Positions 53,211-61,272 of a DNA stretch of 64,000 nt are shown one piece after another (within the stretch, counting starts at the first letter, position 1; the number at the start of each line of letters is the position of its first letter). A program made the translations under genes and the position numbers. This DNA comes from Pseudomonas gingeri. Lineage in GTDB: Bacteria > Pseudomonadota > Gammaproteobacteria > Pseudomonadales > Pseudomonadaceae. The stretch spans positions 341,427 to 405,426 of the forward strand of contig NZ_JACAPR010000007.1 of the NCBI RefSeq assembly GCF_013385635.1. The letters are read 5' to 3'. The notes beneath the pieces were generated by a model. That model did not search any database, had not been told where the DNA came from, and saw only the letters and a list, made by a program, of their open reading frames with translations.

Positions 53211-53487
53211 ATGGTTGCAGGTCGCCCGTGCCGACCTGCTGGCGATTGTCGACTACATTTCCGACGACAATCCCGACGCTGCTCAACGGTTGAAAGACGA
53301 CATTGAGGCCCAAGCGGCAAAGCTGCCAGAGCATCCGAAACTTTTTCGCGCAGGGCGCGTGGCTGGAACGCGGGAAATGGTTGTGCGCTCCAATTACCTG
53401 GTGATTTATGTCGAGGATTCTCGTGCGGTAACCGTCGTCCGGATCCTGCATGCGGCGCAGCTGTGGCCGCCGGCAGCAGAAGAGTAA
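53197..53487 (+). CDS. RelE/ParE-family toxin partner of RelB/DinJ
   Basis: The 96-residue toxin starts at a GTG (53197) within the antitoxin gene. Motifs: VARADLLAIVDYISDDNPDA, RLKDDIEAQAAKLPEHPKLF, GTREMVVRSNYLVIYVEDSR. Sequence resembles the toxin at 51493 only at the fold level. Likely a ribosome-dependent or free mRNA interferase or ParE type. Confidence 0.9.
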   Translation: MPVLEWLQVARADLLAIVDYISDDNPDAAQRLKDDIEAQAAKLPEHPKLFRAGRVAGTREMVVRSNYLVIYVEDSRAVTVVRILHAAQLWPPAAEE

Positions 53488-53582
53488 TGCCATTCGGCAA
53501 ACTGTAATTTCGATGTCTGCCTGTCACGCATTGTTGAGTGACGTGATTTAGAGTTGTCGCCAAAGTTGCATGTTTGTGATCC

Positions 53583-54992
53583 TCAAGGCAAATGATCCGC
53601 AGCAAAATCCGCCTCCGAGCGCGCCTGCAAGCGCCCCTTGCGGCAGGCCTGCTGGAAGTGTTCGAAGTCCCGTTCATTCTGTGTCGCATAGGTCTGGGCG
53701 TATTTGAACAGGGCTTCGGCCAGGGTTTCGCTCTTGCCGATATAGCCGCTGATCAGCGCCGCCTGGCCGGATGATTTGGCGTGGGCCTGGGCCAGGGCGC
53801 GGCCGCAGATGCGTCCATAGGCGGCGAAGGTTTCGGCGTCGAAGGTTTCCAGTTCCGCGGAGATCTTCATGTCACGCAACTGGCGGACATAGAAGTGCCG
53901 GCCGTTGGGGCCGGTGGTCCAGCCGAGAAACAGGTCGCTGGCCGATTGCATCAACCTTTGCCCTTCCACCACCCGCTGGCCGTTGTGCCGGGGGCGGGAC
54001 TTGCCACGCACGTAGTCGGCGAGCACCGAACGCTTGGCCTCCTTGAATTGCAGAAACAGCGGGCGCTCCTGGGTGTCGGTCAACAGGGCCACCAGGCAGC
54101 GGGTGCCGACACTGCCCACGCCTACCACCTTGAACGCCAGGTCCTGGGCTTCGAAGCGTGCCAGCAGGTCGCGGCGATCGGCTTGCAAGGTGCCGCGATA
54201 GTCGCGCATGAAGGTGTCGTACAGCGGTCGCCAGTCCTGCAGACGCATCCAGTCATCGTCGGGGTCGAGCAGGGTGGTGGTTTCGTGCAGGTGAAAGATT
54301 TCCGGCAGGTCGTCGCGGATCAGCAACCGGCCATTCGGGTCACGCTCGCAGATCTTCGGCAGGAGCTCGGCGTGGGTGCGGCGCTCGGCCTTGTCGATGG
54401 CCCGCTGCACATGTTCCAGGGTGCTGTTGCCGCGCGCCTGCTCCAGCAGGTCTTCGTAGGTGATGGATTCGTACCAGATATCCAGCGCGCTGTGTTCGGC
54501 GCAGGCGGCCATGGCCCTCTGGTAGGCGCCGACCACCTGGCGACAGAGTTCTTCTTCGACAGCCGGGCCGTGGCGCAGGTCGCGGGCGGCGACCACGAAG
54601 CTCGCCACCAGGCGCTTGAGGTCCCATTCCCAGGGACCGGGATGGACTTCGTCGAAGTCATTGACGCTGAACAGCAGGTTGCGCTCCGGGGTGGCGAAAC
54701 CACCGAAGTTCATCAGGTGGCAATCGCCGCAGATGATCGATTGCAGGCCCATGTCCGGGGTACCGGCGAGGTCGTGGGCTTGCAGCATCGCGTTGCCGCG
54801 ATAAAAGGTGAAGGGCGAGACCAGCATGCGTCCGTAGCGCAGCGCCACCAGGGATTCGACCCGGCCGGCACTGGACGCTTCGATCAACGGAATGGGGTCG
54901 CGCTTGACCTGTCCCGGCGTGGCTTGGGAACTGCGCGGGCAGTGCTTGCGTGCGTCCTTGCCCAGTTTGAGGTGGTCTTTGACGGTGCTCAT
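53583..54992 (-). CDS. DUF2252 protein (protein-kinase-like fold)
   Basis: The 469-residue cytosolic protein carries the DUF2252 hallmarks: RYGRMLVSPFTFYRGNAMLQ, ICGDCHLMNFGGFATPE and FSVNDFDEVHPGPWEWDLKR. The latter two resemble the HxDxxxxN and DFD metal/ATP motifs of kinase-like phosphotransferases. Members are found across soil bacteria without known substrate. It marks the resumption of core-like sequence after the TA patch. Confidence 0.88.
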   Translation of the reverse strand: MSTVKDHLKLGKDARKHCPRSSQATPGQVKRDPIPLIEASSAGRVESLVALRYGRMLVSPFTFYRGNAMLQAHDLAGTPDMGLQSIICGDCHLMNFGGFATPERNLLFSVNDFDEVHPGPWEWDLKRLVASFVVAARDLRHGPAVEEELCRQVVGAYQRAMAACAEHSALDIWYESITYEDLLEQARGNSTLEHVQRAIDKAERRTHAELLPKICERDPNGRLLIRDDLPEIFHLHETTTLLDPDDDWMRLQDWRPLYDTFMRDYRGTLQADRRDLLARFEAQDLAFKVVGVGSVGTRCLVALLTDTQERPLFLQFKEAKRSVLADYVRGKSRPRHNGQRVVEGQRLMQSASDLFLGWTTGPNGRHFYVRQLRDMKISAELETFDAETFAAYGRICGRALAQAHAKSSGQAALISGYIGKSETLAEALFKYAQTYATQNERDFEHFQQACRKGRLQARSEADFAADHLP

Positions 54993-55171
54993 GGAATTCC
55001 TCTGCTGGCGGAAAAAACTGCCGAACCGCGTCGTCGCAGAGCGACCTCCATGTGCCCGGGTGTCCCGAATGGCTTCGGGAGGACTGCTCCATCGTGAGCA
55101 TATATGGGATCTGGCAAGGTTCCAGTGCGGGCGTCAATTCTGAACGTGGGTATGGACAGAGGGCGGTTGTG

Positions 55172-55198
55172 GAACTTCTTTGGCGGGTACCGTCTACA
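55172..55198 (+). promoter_or_regulatory. Possible ECF sigma (AlgU-like) promoter
   Basis: GAACTT (55172-55177) and TCTACA (55193-55198) are separated by 15 bp, near the AlgU/RpoE consensus (GAACTT-N16-TCTGA) but one base short. It lies 36 bp before the next gene. Weak evidence. Confidence 0.35.
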
Positions 55199-55233
55199 TT
55201 TAAACGGGGCCTCCCGTTTTCGAGGAACGGATA

Positions 55234-55701
55234 ATGTTCAAGTCGCGTTCGTTTATTGCTGTGTTTGCCTGTCTCGCTCTGGTGACCGGCTCCGTTACGG
55301 CGTTGGCCGATCCGGGCAACGGCAAAGGCCAGGGAAATGGCAAAGGGAATTCGCAGGACTATCAGGGCCCCGGTAATCAGGGCGGCCACGGCAAGGGCAA
55401 GAAGTCAGCGGACGGTAACTGGGCGCAAGGGCCGAGTGTCGATCATGGCGTCGTTCTCGGCGTGTTGGGCGGGTACCGCGACTACTGGCGTCCGGGGCCG
55501 GCGTTGCCGCCGGGCATCCAGAAGAACCTGGCGCGCGGAAAGCCTCTTCCTCCCGGTATCGCGAAAAAGCTCGATGGTCGACTGTTGGGGCGTCTGCCTC
55601 ACTATGACGGTTATGAGTGGCAGCAGGCCGGGACGGATTTGATCCTGGTCGCCATTGCAAGCGGCATCATCTACGAGGTGCTGAGCGGGGCATTGGATTA
55701 G
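55234..55701 (+). CDS. CigR/RcnB-like secreted Gly-Lys-rich protein
   Basis: The 155-residue precursor has a signal peptide (TGSVTALA-DPG). A Gly/Asn/Lys low-complexity stretch (residues ~27-60) follows, then the motif LPPGIQKNLARGKPLPPGIA-KKL with a GYEWQQAGTDLILVAIASG C-terminus. This is the RcnB-like domain shared with Salmonella CigR, an anti-virulence protein. The second half contains a possible membrane span. Function in pseudomonads is not known. Confidence 0.8.
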   Translation: MFKSRSFIAVFACLALVTGSVTALADPGNGKGQGNGKGNSQDYQGPGNQGGHGKGKKSADGNWAQGPSVDHGVVLGVLGGYRDYWRPGPALPPGIQKNLARGKPLPPGIAKKLDGRLLGRLPHYDGYEWQQAGTDLILVAIASGIIYEVLSGALD

Positions 55702-55798
55702 CTTCGATCCGGCATCGTCAGTGGGTGGTCGGTGCCGTAGGGGCGGGGATTGCCTTTGTCGCCATCAAAGTCCTGGCGATTTCTGAGTGGTCAGCGTA

Positions 55799-56785
55799 CT
55801 ACTCAGTAGCGTTGCTATCGAGAGTACCTGAATTCCCTGCGCGATAAACCCGCCGAAAAAACTCCAGCATCACCGCATTCACCTCGTCGGGTTTTTCGTT
55901 TTGTATCCAGTGCCCGCAATCCTTCAGCACCTGCTGCTCCAGGTTGGGCACCACACCCGGCATGCGTTTGAGGGTATGGGCTTCCAGCGCCCCCACCGGA
56001 TCACGGTCGCCGATCAGGAACAGCGTCGGTTGTTGCACCTGGGCGCCGGCCAGGAACTCGGTTCGCTGCCAGTTGCGCTCGAAATTGCGGTACCAGTTCA
56101 AGGCACCGCGAAAGCCTTTGTCGGCGAAGGTCCGGCGATAGGGCTCGAAGTCTTCTTCAGTACACCAGTCCGGCAGGGCTGGCGGCACGCTTACGCCGTC
56201 GAACAGTTTGGCATCGGCCGCCTTGGCTTGCAGGAACACGTCGGTGTCACCCATGAAAGCCCGCAGGGTCCGCTCGATATCCGCATCGAGTTCCTGTTCC
56301 GCGACGCCCGGCTGCTGAAAATAGAGAATATAGTTGAAACGATCGGCAAACACTTCGCGCATGCCTTCGATGGCCGGGCGCTTGGCGCGGCCGGCGAATG
56401 GCACCGATAGCGTCACCAGGGCCTTGATCCGTTGCGGTTCCAGCAGCGCCAGGTGCCAGGCCACCGGGGCGCCCCAGTCATGCCCGACCATGGCGACCTG
56501 TTTATGGCCGAACACCTCCATGGCCCCCTGGATATCGCCGCAGAGGGTCAGCAGGTCATAGGCCGCGACATCTTCCGGCGCGCTGCTGCGGCCATAGCCG
56601 CGCATCTCCGGCACGAATACCCGGTAGCCGGCCGCGACCAGCGCTGGCACCTGCTTGCGCCAGGAGTACCAGCACTCGGGGAAACCATGCAGCAGCCAGA
56701 CCGGCTGGCCGTCGGGCGGTCCGGCCACGTGCACACTCAACTCGATCCCGTTGACCGGCACACTGTGCTGTTCGAATGCATTCAT
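55799..56785 (-). CDS. Alpha/beta hydrolase, epoxide-hydrolase-like
   Basis: The 328-residue alpha/beta hydrolase has HGFPECWYSWRKQVPAL (oxyanion HGxP motif), nucleophile Asp in VGHDWGAPVAW, an acid in FLIGDRDPVGA and His in DCGHWIQNEKP. The Asp nucleophile and WGAP loop place it with epoxide hydrolases/dehalogenases rather than esterases. The start at 56785 (MNAFEQHSVPVNGIEL) is preferred over 56806. The natural substrate is unknown. Confidence 0.87.
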   Translation of the reverse strand: MNAFEQHSVPVNGIELSVHVAGPPDGQPVWLLHGFPECWYSWRKQVPALVAAGYRVFVPEMRGYGRSSAPEDVAAYDLLTLCGDIQGAMEVFGHKQVAMVGHDWGAPVAWHLALLEPQRIKALVTLSVPFAGRAKRPAIEGMREVFADRFNYILYFQQPGVAEQELDADIERTLRAFMGDTDVFLQAKAADAKLFDGVSVPPALPDWCTEEDFEPYRRTFADKGFRGALNWYRNFERNWQRTEFLAGAQVQQPTLFLIGDRDPVGALEAHTLKRMPGVVPNLEQQVLKDCGHWIQNEKPDEVNAVMLEFFRRVYRAGNSGTLDSNATE

Positions 56786-56883
56786 CCTGCGTACTCCCGT
56801 AGCCAATCCATCGACCGTAGCAGAAGGGCAGGACAGCGCTAATCACCATTCACGGGTCGAATGATCACTGAGCTATCGCTGAC

Positions 56884-57378
56884 TCAGGGCAGGACAATGT
56901 AGTCATTGTCCTGGACGATACCGCCGTGAGGTGCTTCCACCAGCTCGATATAACGCCCGCCAACCTGGTCGATCGGCAGGCAGTCGTCGATATCGAGCAC
57001 TGCATCGGTGTGGGGTTGTTGCCAGCCGCGGAACATCAGCTGTTTGGCCTTGGTCCTGGCTTGCGCGAGATTTTCGGCGACTACCAGCAGATAGCGATGG
57101 GCTTCGCCAAAAACCTGCGTTTCATAGCCGCCGAAGTTGATGAAGAACAGTCGCGGTGAGCCGGGTGACGGGGCCAGGTCACTGAACCCGACCTTCCACC
57201 GCTCGACGCCGTCGACCCGCATCCAGGCGTCGATATGCAAGCCCGCCTGGCTGCCGAACCAGTCCTGGCGCAGTTGCGTATAAGTCGCCTCAAGACTGTC
57301 GGCCCGTACGAACGTCACGTCGTGCACTTCGATTCTGGCCCGGGGATGTTTGCCCCCGAGCATGACCACCCACAACAT
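56884..57378 (-). CDS. DUF1543 protein
   Basis: The 164-residue protein begins MLWVVMLGGKHPRARIEVHD, the DUF1543 opening. It has two related halves (VHDVTFVRADSLEATYTQLR and YETQVFGEAHRYLLVVAEN), suggesting an internal duplication of a small alpha/beta unit. No signal peptide. It lies between the hydrolase and a divergent DUF6388 gene. Function unknown. Confidence 0.82.
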   Translation of the reverse strand: MLWVVMLGGKHPRARIEVHDVTFVRADSLEATYTQLRQDWFGSQAGLHIDAWMRVDGVERWKVGFSDLAPSPGSPRLFFINFGGYETQVFGEAHRYLLVVAENLAQARTKAKQLMFRGWQQPHTDAVLDIDDCLPIDQVGGRYIELVEAPHGGIVQDNDYIVLP

Positions 57379-57523
57379 TCCCGTTCCTTATTGGATGTGG
57401 TAAATCGTGCAGGCATGATACGGAAATATCACTTTGTCTTTGTAAGTAATAACTAATGTAACGGGTGTTCTACCGTGTCTGCGAAGCCGCGTATTTGAAT
57501 ACACCCGACTCTGGAGTTTTCCG

Positions 57524-57865
57524 TTGCCCTCACCCGAACAGCATCCCCAGCAGTACGAACTGGCCCTTGAGCGCTTCCTGGTCGCACATCCGACCGTGCG
57601 TGAAACCCTCGATCATCTCAATCCGCTGGCCGCCCAGGCCAGGGGCGAGAGCCTGCAACGCTATCGCGAAGAGCGCCTGCACGAAGCCTTCGAAGCCGAG
57701 GCTGAGCGCCAGGGGTTGTTTGCCTGGGAGCTGACCTTGCAACTGACCAGCAACAGTACCGAAGAGTTCGAGACCCGACGACTCGAGGTGCACAGGGAAG
57801 TGGCGGAGATGGCCGGGATGGAGTGGTCGCAGTACTGCACCCTGCATGGTTTGAGCGGGCAGTAG
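57524..57865 (+). CDS. DUF6388-type small acidic protein (paralogue 1)
   Basis: This 113-residue protein starts at a TTG (57524) with GGAG 9 nt upstream. The C-terminal block WELTLQLTSNSTEEFETRRL-EVHREVAEMAGMEWSQYC is shared with the protein at 60779-61078. The N-terminal helix (YELALERFLVAHPTVRETL) also corresponds. Acidic, soluble, no known activity. Confidence 0.78.
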   Translation: MPSPEQHPQQYELALERFLVAHPTVRETLDHLNPLAAQARGESLQRYREERLHEAFEAEAERQGLFAWELTLQLTSNSTEEFETRRLEVHREVAEMAGMEWSQYCTLHGLSGQ

Positions 57866-57884
57866 CTGTTCAGGGGGCGACACC

Positions 57885-58109
57885 TCAAGGGGTGATCAAA
57901 CTGCCATGGGTTTGCGCCGCGTCTTTTCGGACGTCAGCGGGAAGCGGTTGGTGCAGCCAGCACAGGCGAATCTCACTGACACACACCCAGTTGCCGTGCA
58001 CGGGCGGGGTCCGGCAGCTCTTGAAACCCAGGCAGATACCGTTCTGGTCCAACAGCACGAAGTGCTTGGGCGAAGGGGGATAGGTCAATAGAAACCTTGG
58101 AGGCGCCAT
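57885..58109 (-). CDS. Small hypothetical protein
   Basis: The 74-residue minus-strand frame (begins MAPPRFLLTYPPSPKHFVLL) converges with the preceding gene, 19 bp from its stop. It has aromatic/basic sequence with a WVCVSEIRLCWLH core that looks protein-like, but no recognisable family. The ribosome site is weak, so the start may be wrong. Moderate support only. Confidence 0.5.
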   Translation of the reverse strand: MAPPRFLLTYPPSPKHFVLLDQNGICLGFKSCRTPPVHGNWVCVSEIRLCWLHQPLPADVRKDAAQTHGSLITP

Positions 58110-58526
58110 GGCTGAAGGTCCGCTGGATATGGGCCCTGTATAAGCGATTTTCGCGAAACATCCTCATGAAGACTTGTGCAATTGTGTAGATATCCAACTG
58201 ATGAAAATGACTCTCTGATGCTCATTTCGGGATACACCGATTCAAGTGCGGCGAATACTGATCCGGAGCAAGTCGGAGCGAAGATGAAAATTCTTTCACT
58301 GTGAGCTTTTCACCCCGCCTATATAGTGCCCTCGCTCGTTCAAAAGCTTCCCTTAGCCCGCTCTCCCGCGGGCTTTTTTTTGCTTGTTGTTCAGGCACTG
58401 ATGGCATGCCCGGTCAGGCCGACAAGGTTCCGTTCGTCGGTCCCGACGCGGTTTTTCTAAACCTTTGCCGCCCAGGCCATTCCCATTCCTGTAGAGGACA
58501 GATTTTTTCCCGGCAGGAGGACAGCC
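58110..58526. other. 417-bp region without a supported gene
   Basis: The only notable structures are an intrinsic terminator hairpin (58355-58381) and a TATAGT hexamer at 58322 that could be a -10 element. A reverse-strand frame of about 60 codons here has poor codon use and reads through the hairpin, so it is not called. AGGAGGACAGCC at the right end is the ribosome site of the next gene. Confidence 0.5.
58355..58381 (+). terminator. Orphan intrinsic terminator hairpin
   Basis: AGCCCGC-TCTCCC-GCGGGCT is followed by eight T residues. No plus-strand gene ends within 480 bp upstream, so it may end a short RNA starting near 58335, or be a leftover. Confidence 0.75.
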
Positions 58527-59045
58527 ATGAGCCGCAAGGCCCCACGACTACGCCCGATGTTTTTCAGCCTGATCCTGAGCGCCAGTCTTACCACGCATGC
58601 ACTGGCGGGAACCCCCGCCGAGTTTGTCGACAATGCTTCGGCGGCGGGAATCGCCGAGATCGAAACCAGCCGCCTGGCGATCCAGAAAACCACCGCCACG
58701 GACATCAACAGCTACGCCGTGGAAATGATCAAGGATCACACCGACGCCAACCGCGACCTGAAGGCCATCGCCACCCGGCACAACCTGCCCATGGCTTCCG
58801 ATGCGCAGATCATGGACCGGGCCAGGAAGCTGATGTTGCAAGTGCAGGAAGGGGAGTCCTTCGATGTGGCGTATGTGGCCAACCAGATCAAGTCCCATGA
58901 ACAGGTGATCAAGCTGTTCGAGGACGAGGCCCGTCAGTCGCAGTCACCCGAGCTGAAGGCGTTTGCCCAGCAGACCCTGCCCAAGCTGGAGATGCATCTG
59001 GATATGGCCAGGAAGCTTGAGATGAGCCATCACAAGGGCGATTGA
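58527..59045 (+). CDS. DUF4142 exported protein
   Basis: The 172-residue precursor has a signal peptide (TTHALA-GTP) and a helical DUF4142 domain resembling a ferritin-like bundle: FVDNASAAGIAEIETSRLAI, INSYAVEMIKDHTDANRDLK, MLQVQEGESFDVAYVANQ. Conserved His/Glu residues could bind metal. Family members are stress-inducible periplasmic proteins. It overlaps a converging small gene at its 3' end (59030-59045). Confidence 0.85.
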   Translation: MSRKAPRLRPMFFSLILSASLTTHALAGTPAEFVDNASAAGIAEIETSRLAIQKTTATDINSYAVEMIKDHTDANRDLKAIATRHNLPMASDAQIMDRARKLMLQVQEGESFDVAYVANQIKSHEQVIKLFEDEARQSQSPELKAFAQQTLPKLEMHLDMARKLEMSHHKGD

Positions 59046-59317
59046 CCGGACGCGTTCTGCAGCGTCTGCAATCGGCTGGTCTTGCTGCCCTGGCGGGACA
59101 GCACCATCTCTTCGAGGATTTCCCGGGCCAGCCGTGCCAGGGATTCACGGCCCTTGTAGTCGGCCCGGACGATGCCGGTCACGGCAAAGTGATCGGCATT
59201 CGGGCCACTGAGAATCGCCGACAGCGTGCCGTCCGAATGCAGCGTGCATTCGACTTTGTAGCTGGGCAACCGGGAGGCCAGCTCGGCCTCGATTTCCGAC
59301 TTGCTCAGTGTTTCCAT
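59030..59317 (-). CDS. Small hypothetical protein converging on the DUF4142 gene
   Basis: This 95-residue protein (METLSKSEIEAELASRLPSY) has a good GGAG ribosome site 9 nt upstream of the ATG at 59317. It reads like a soluble alpha/beta protein (YKVECTLHSDGTLSAILSGP, then ADHFAVTGIVRADYKG). The 3' end overlaps the DUF4142 gene by 16 bp, tail to tail. No family recognised. Confidence 0.66.
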   Translation of the reverse strand: METLSKSEIEAELASRLPSYKVECTLHSDGTLSAILSGPNADHFAVTGIVRADYKGRESLARLAREILEEMVLSRQGSKTSRLQTLQNASGQSPL

Positions 59318-59535
59318 TGCAGAGTCTCCAGATCGACAGGGGGAATTATTCAGCAGAATAGAAGCTCTCGCGAAGACGGGCACAAGATTATTTGTCGAGT
59401 TTGGAAACACTGTTTTTGCCGGCGAAGCGGGACAAAACCCTTGCAGGCGATTGCGGCCTGCTAGGCTCACTCACAAGCAATGATTGCTTGTCTGTTCCGC
59501 CTTTGTTCCATCACCTCTATCAGGGATATGTCGAC

Positions 59536-59790
59536 GTGATTTCCATTCTCGAACTACGCAATATCATCGAGCTCGGGTTCCTGCCCCTGCGTTGCCAATG
59601 CACGGTGGGCCCTGACTCATCGCTGACGGTCAAGGTCTTCGATTCGCAAACGGGCAAGGTGGATTTGCTGGTGACGGGGATCTCCAGCCGCGCGTTGACC
59701 AGCGCCAGGGCGATCTCCAACCTGATGGGCCAGTTGCGCTCCGAACTGTCGGCCAACCAGGCGCTTTCGGGCCGCAGGATGGCGGGCTAA
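59536..59790 (+). CDS. DUF1652 protein
   Basis: The 84-residue protein is a pseudomonad-specific DUF1652 type: SILELRNIIELGFLPLRCQC, SLTVKVFDSQTGKVDLLVTG, SSRALTSARAISNLMGQLRSE. The start is the GTG at 59536, after a CAGGGA-type site. An upstream in-frame ATG at 59392 gives an unrelated N-terminus. Several DUF1652 paralogues usually exist per genome; function unknown. Confidence 0.82.
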   Translation: MISILELRNIIELGFLPLRCQCTVGPDSSLTVKVFDSQTGKVDLLVTGISSRALTSARAISNLMGQLRSELSANQALSGRRMAG

Positions 59791-59815
59791 GCGCCCGCCT
59801 GAAGCGCGCGGAGGG

Positions 59816-60196
59816 TCAGCCGGCTTTCTGCAAGGCTTCGATCAACTGCTGCTTGCGCATCGTCGAGCGCCCGGCAATGTTGCGGGTCCGGGCTTCCTGC
59901 AGCAGGCTGGCTTTGCTCTGGGTCTGCAATGAAGCCTGGCTGTCGCGCGGGTAACCCTTGCGCGTGGCTGCTGCGCGTTTTGACGAGTCCGAACGGGCTT
60001 TCGCCTTGGCGGCGGGAGCTTTGTGCTGGCCGGAGCCGCCAGCGCGCTCGCCACCTCCGGACTGTTTGTTGACGGTCGCCCACGCCCGCGCTTCGGCCTC
60101 TTCCTGGGGCAAGCCCCTGGCCTCGTAGCTGGACTCGATATGCGCCGCCTTGCGTTTCTGTGCGGCGGTGTATTTGGCTTTGCTTGCCCGTGGCAT
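59816..60196 (-). CDS. Rho-N/SAP-like lysine-rich protein (plasmid-stabilisation-type)
   Basis: The 126-residue basic protein opens MPRASKAKYTAAQKRKAAHI followed by ARGLPQEEAEARAWATVNKQ, a motif seen in small DNA-associated proteins often annotated as plasmid stabilization proteins. A C-terminal Rho-N/SAP-like helix-extended-helix follows (SLLQEARTRNIAGRSTMRKQ). It is likely nucleic-acid binding; the two halves are joined by an Ala/Lys linker. Confidence 0.75.
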   Translation of the reverse strand: MPRASKAKYTAAQKRKAAHIESSYEARGLPQEEAEARAWATVNKQSGGGERAGGSGQHKAPAAKAKARSDSSKRAAATRKGYPRDSQASLQTQSKASLLQEARTRNIAGRSTMRKQQLIEALQKAG

Positions 60197-60289
60197 CTGA
60201 AGACTCCTTCTGCTCGTTGCAAGAAAGGCGACGGCGCATCGCCGCGCCGCCGCCAGGGGCTACTTGAGGAGTAGCTATTTGAGAGGTGG

Positions 60290-60625
60290 CTATTTGATAT
60301 TGTCACCCTTGCTGTCGCCCAGGCCCTTGTTTGAGCCGGGGGCGGTGTCGTTGCCGATGGGCCCATTGCCATCGGTATTCATGCCGCCCTGGCGACCGGT
60401 GTCGTTACCCTGGTTGCGTGGATCGATACCGCTGCTGCCGGGGGGCAGGGCGCCATTCTTGATCACGCTGTCATTGTCGGGATTGATGCCACCTGGAAGC
60501 TGCGGTGGCTTCGGTTCCTGGACCGGGTTGGTCGGGCCCGTGGTGGGTTCTGCGGCGAAGCTGGCCAGGGACACCGATGACAGCAGGCCGGCCAATGCGA
60601 GCCTCGCAAGTTTCGACGAAATCAT
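60290..60625 (-). CDS. Exported low-complexity Gly/Asn/Pro protein
   Basis: The 111-residue precursor has a signal peptide (SSVSLASFA-AEP). The rest is a Pro- then Gly/Asn/Asp-rich chain with recurrent GxNPD/GIDPRN/GxMNTDG units (GGINPDNDS, SGIDPRNQG, GGMNTDGNG) suggesting weak ~15-residue repeats. It is likely intrinsically disordered. Ribosome site AAGGAGACTCACC is strong. Confidence 0.75.
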   Translation of the reverse strand: MISSKLARLALAGLLSSVSLASFAAEPTTGPTNPVQEPKPPQLPGGINPDNDSVIKNGALPPGSSGIDPRNQGNDTGRQGGMNTDGNGPIGNDTAPGSNKGLGDSKGDNIK

Positions 60626-60778
60626 GGTGAGTCTCCTTGTTTGAGAGTCCTTACCTGATATTGGGCGCTACTGGCCTGGCGTTGGTGCCGGGCAATCGAC
60701 GAACGGCAGGTCGCCTGCCGATGGGCATCCAGGTGGAAATCGACAGTGTGTTCAAGCTGCGCGTTTGAATCCGCGGGC

Positions 60779-61078
60779 TCAGTCTTCGACGATATCGTTG
60801 AACGAGCAGTATTCGTCCCAGTCCATGCCCAGCGCCTCGGCCACTTCACGGTGGACCTCCAGGCGCATGGCCTGCAGTTCTTGCGGGCTCTCGGCAACCA
60901 GTTGCAGGGTCAGTTCCCAGGGCTCGATGCCCTGGTTCTCGGCTTCGTCGTCGAAGGCCCACTGGAATTGCTGCTGCTGTTCCGTCGGGCTCAGGCCCTG
61001 GGTCTCTTCGCGCAGGTGCGGATGAGCGTCGAGGAACTTGGCGAGGGCGACCTCGCTGCGGGATTCTTTGGGGATCAT
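60779..61078 (-). CDS. DUF6388-type small acidic protein (paralogue 2)
   Basis: The 99-residue protein shares with the protein at 57524-57865 the pattern PWELTLQL-(6-8)-E-RLEVHREVAE-GM-W-YC. It is more acidic (FDDEAENQGIEP, FNDIVED). It lies 153 bp upstream (in its own direction) of the exported low-complexity gene. No function known. Confidence 0.8.
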   Translation of the reverse strand: MIPKESRSEVALAKFLDAHPHLREETQGLSPTEQQQQFQWAFDDEAENQGIEPWELTLQLVAESPQELQAMRLEVHREVAEALGMDWDEYCSFNDIVED

Positions 61079-61272
61079 GCTGGAGTCTCTGTGTGGTGCG
61101 ATGGTCTGGCGCCCCGTCTTGCAGGCTGCGCTGCGACCCGGAAAAAAGCTGCGGTCATGCTAGCGAGTTCATTCAACGATGGAAAGAATCGCGCGGCTCT
61201 GCGAGGCTAGCACTTCGCTGGCCGCACCTGAGCCGCCCTGACCTCAACCTCCTTGTATACGGATCGGATGCG

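Noticed and set aside
51346..53600. Direct repeat of the tRNA-Ser 3' end that would mark attR of an integrated element
   Set aside because: No second copy of the tRNA 3' sequence was found by eye between 51.4 and 53.6 kb, and there is no integrase gene; island status remains inference.
58222..58407. A 61-codon minus-strand frame
   Set aside because: Poor codon use for this genome and it reads through an intrinsic terminator hairpin; not called as a gene.
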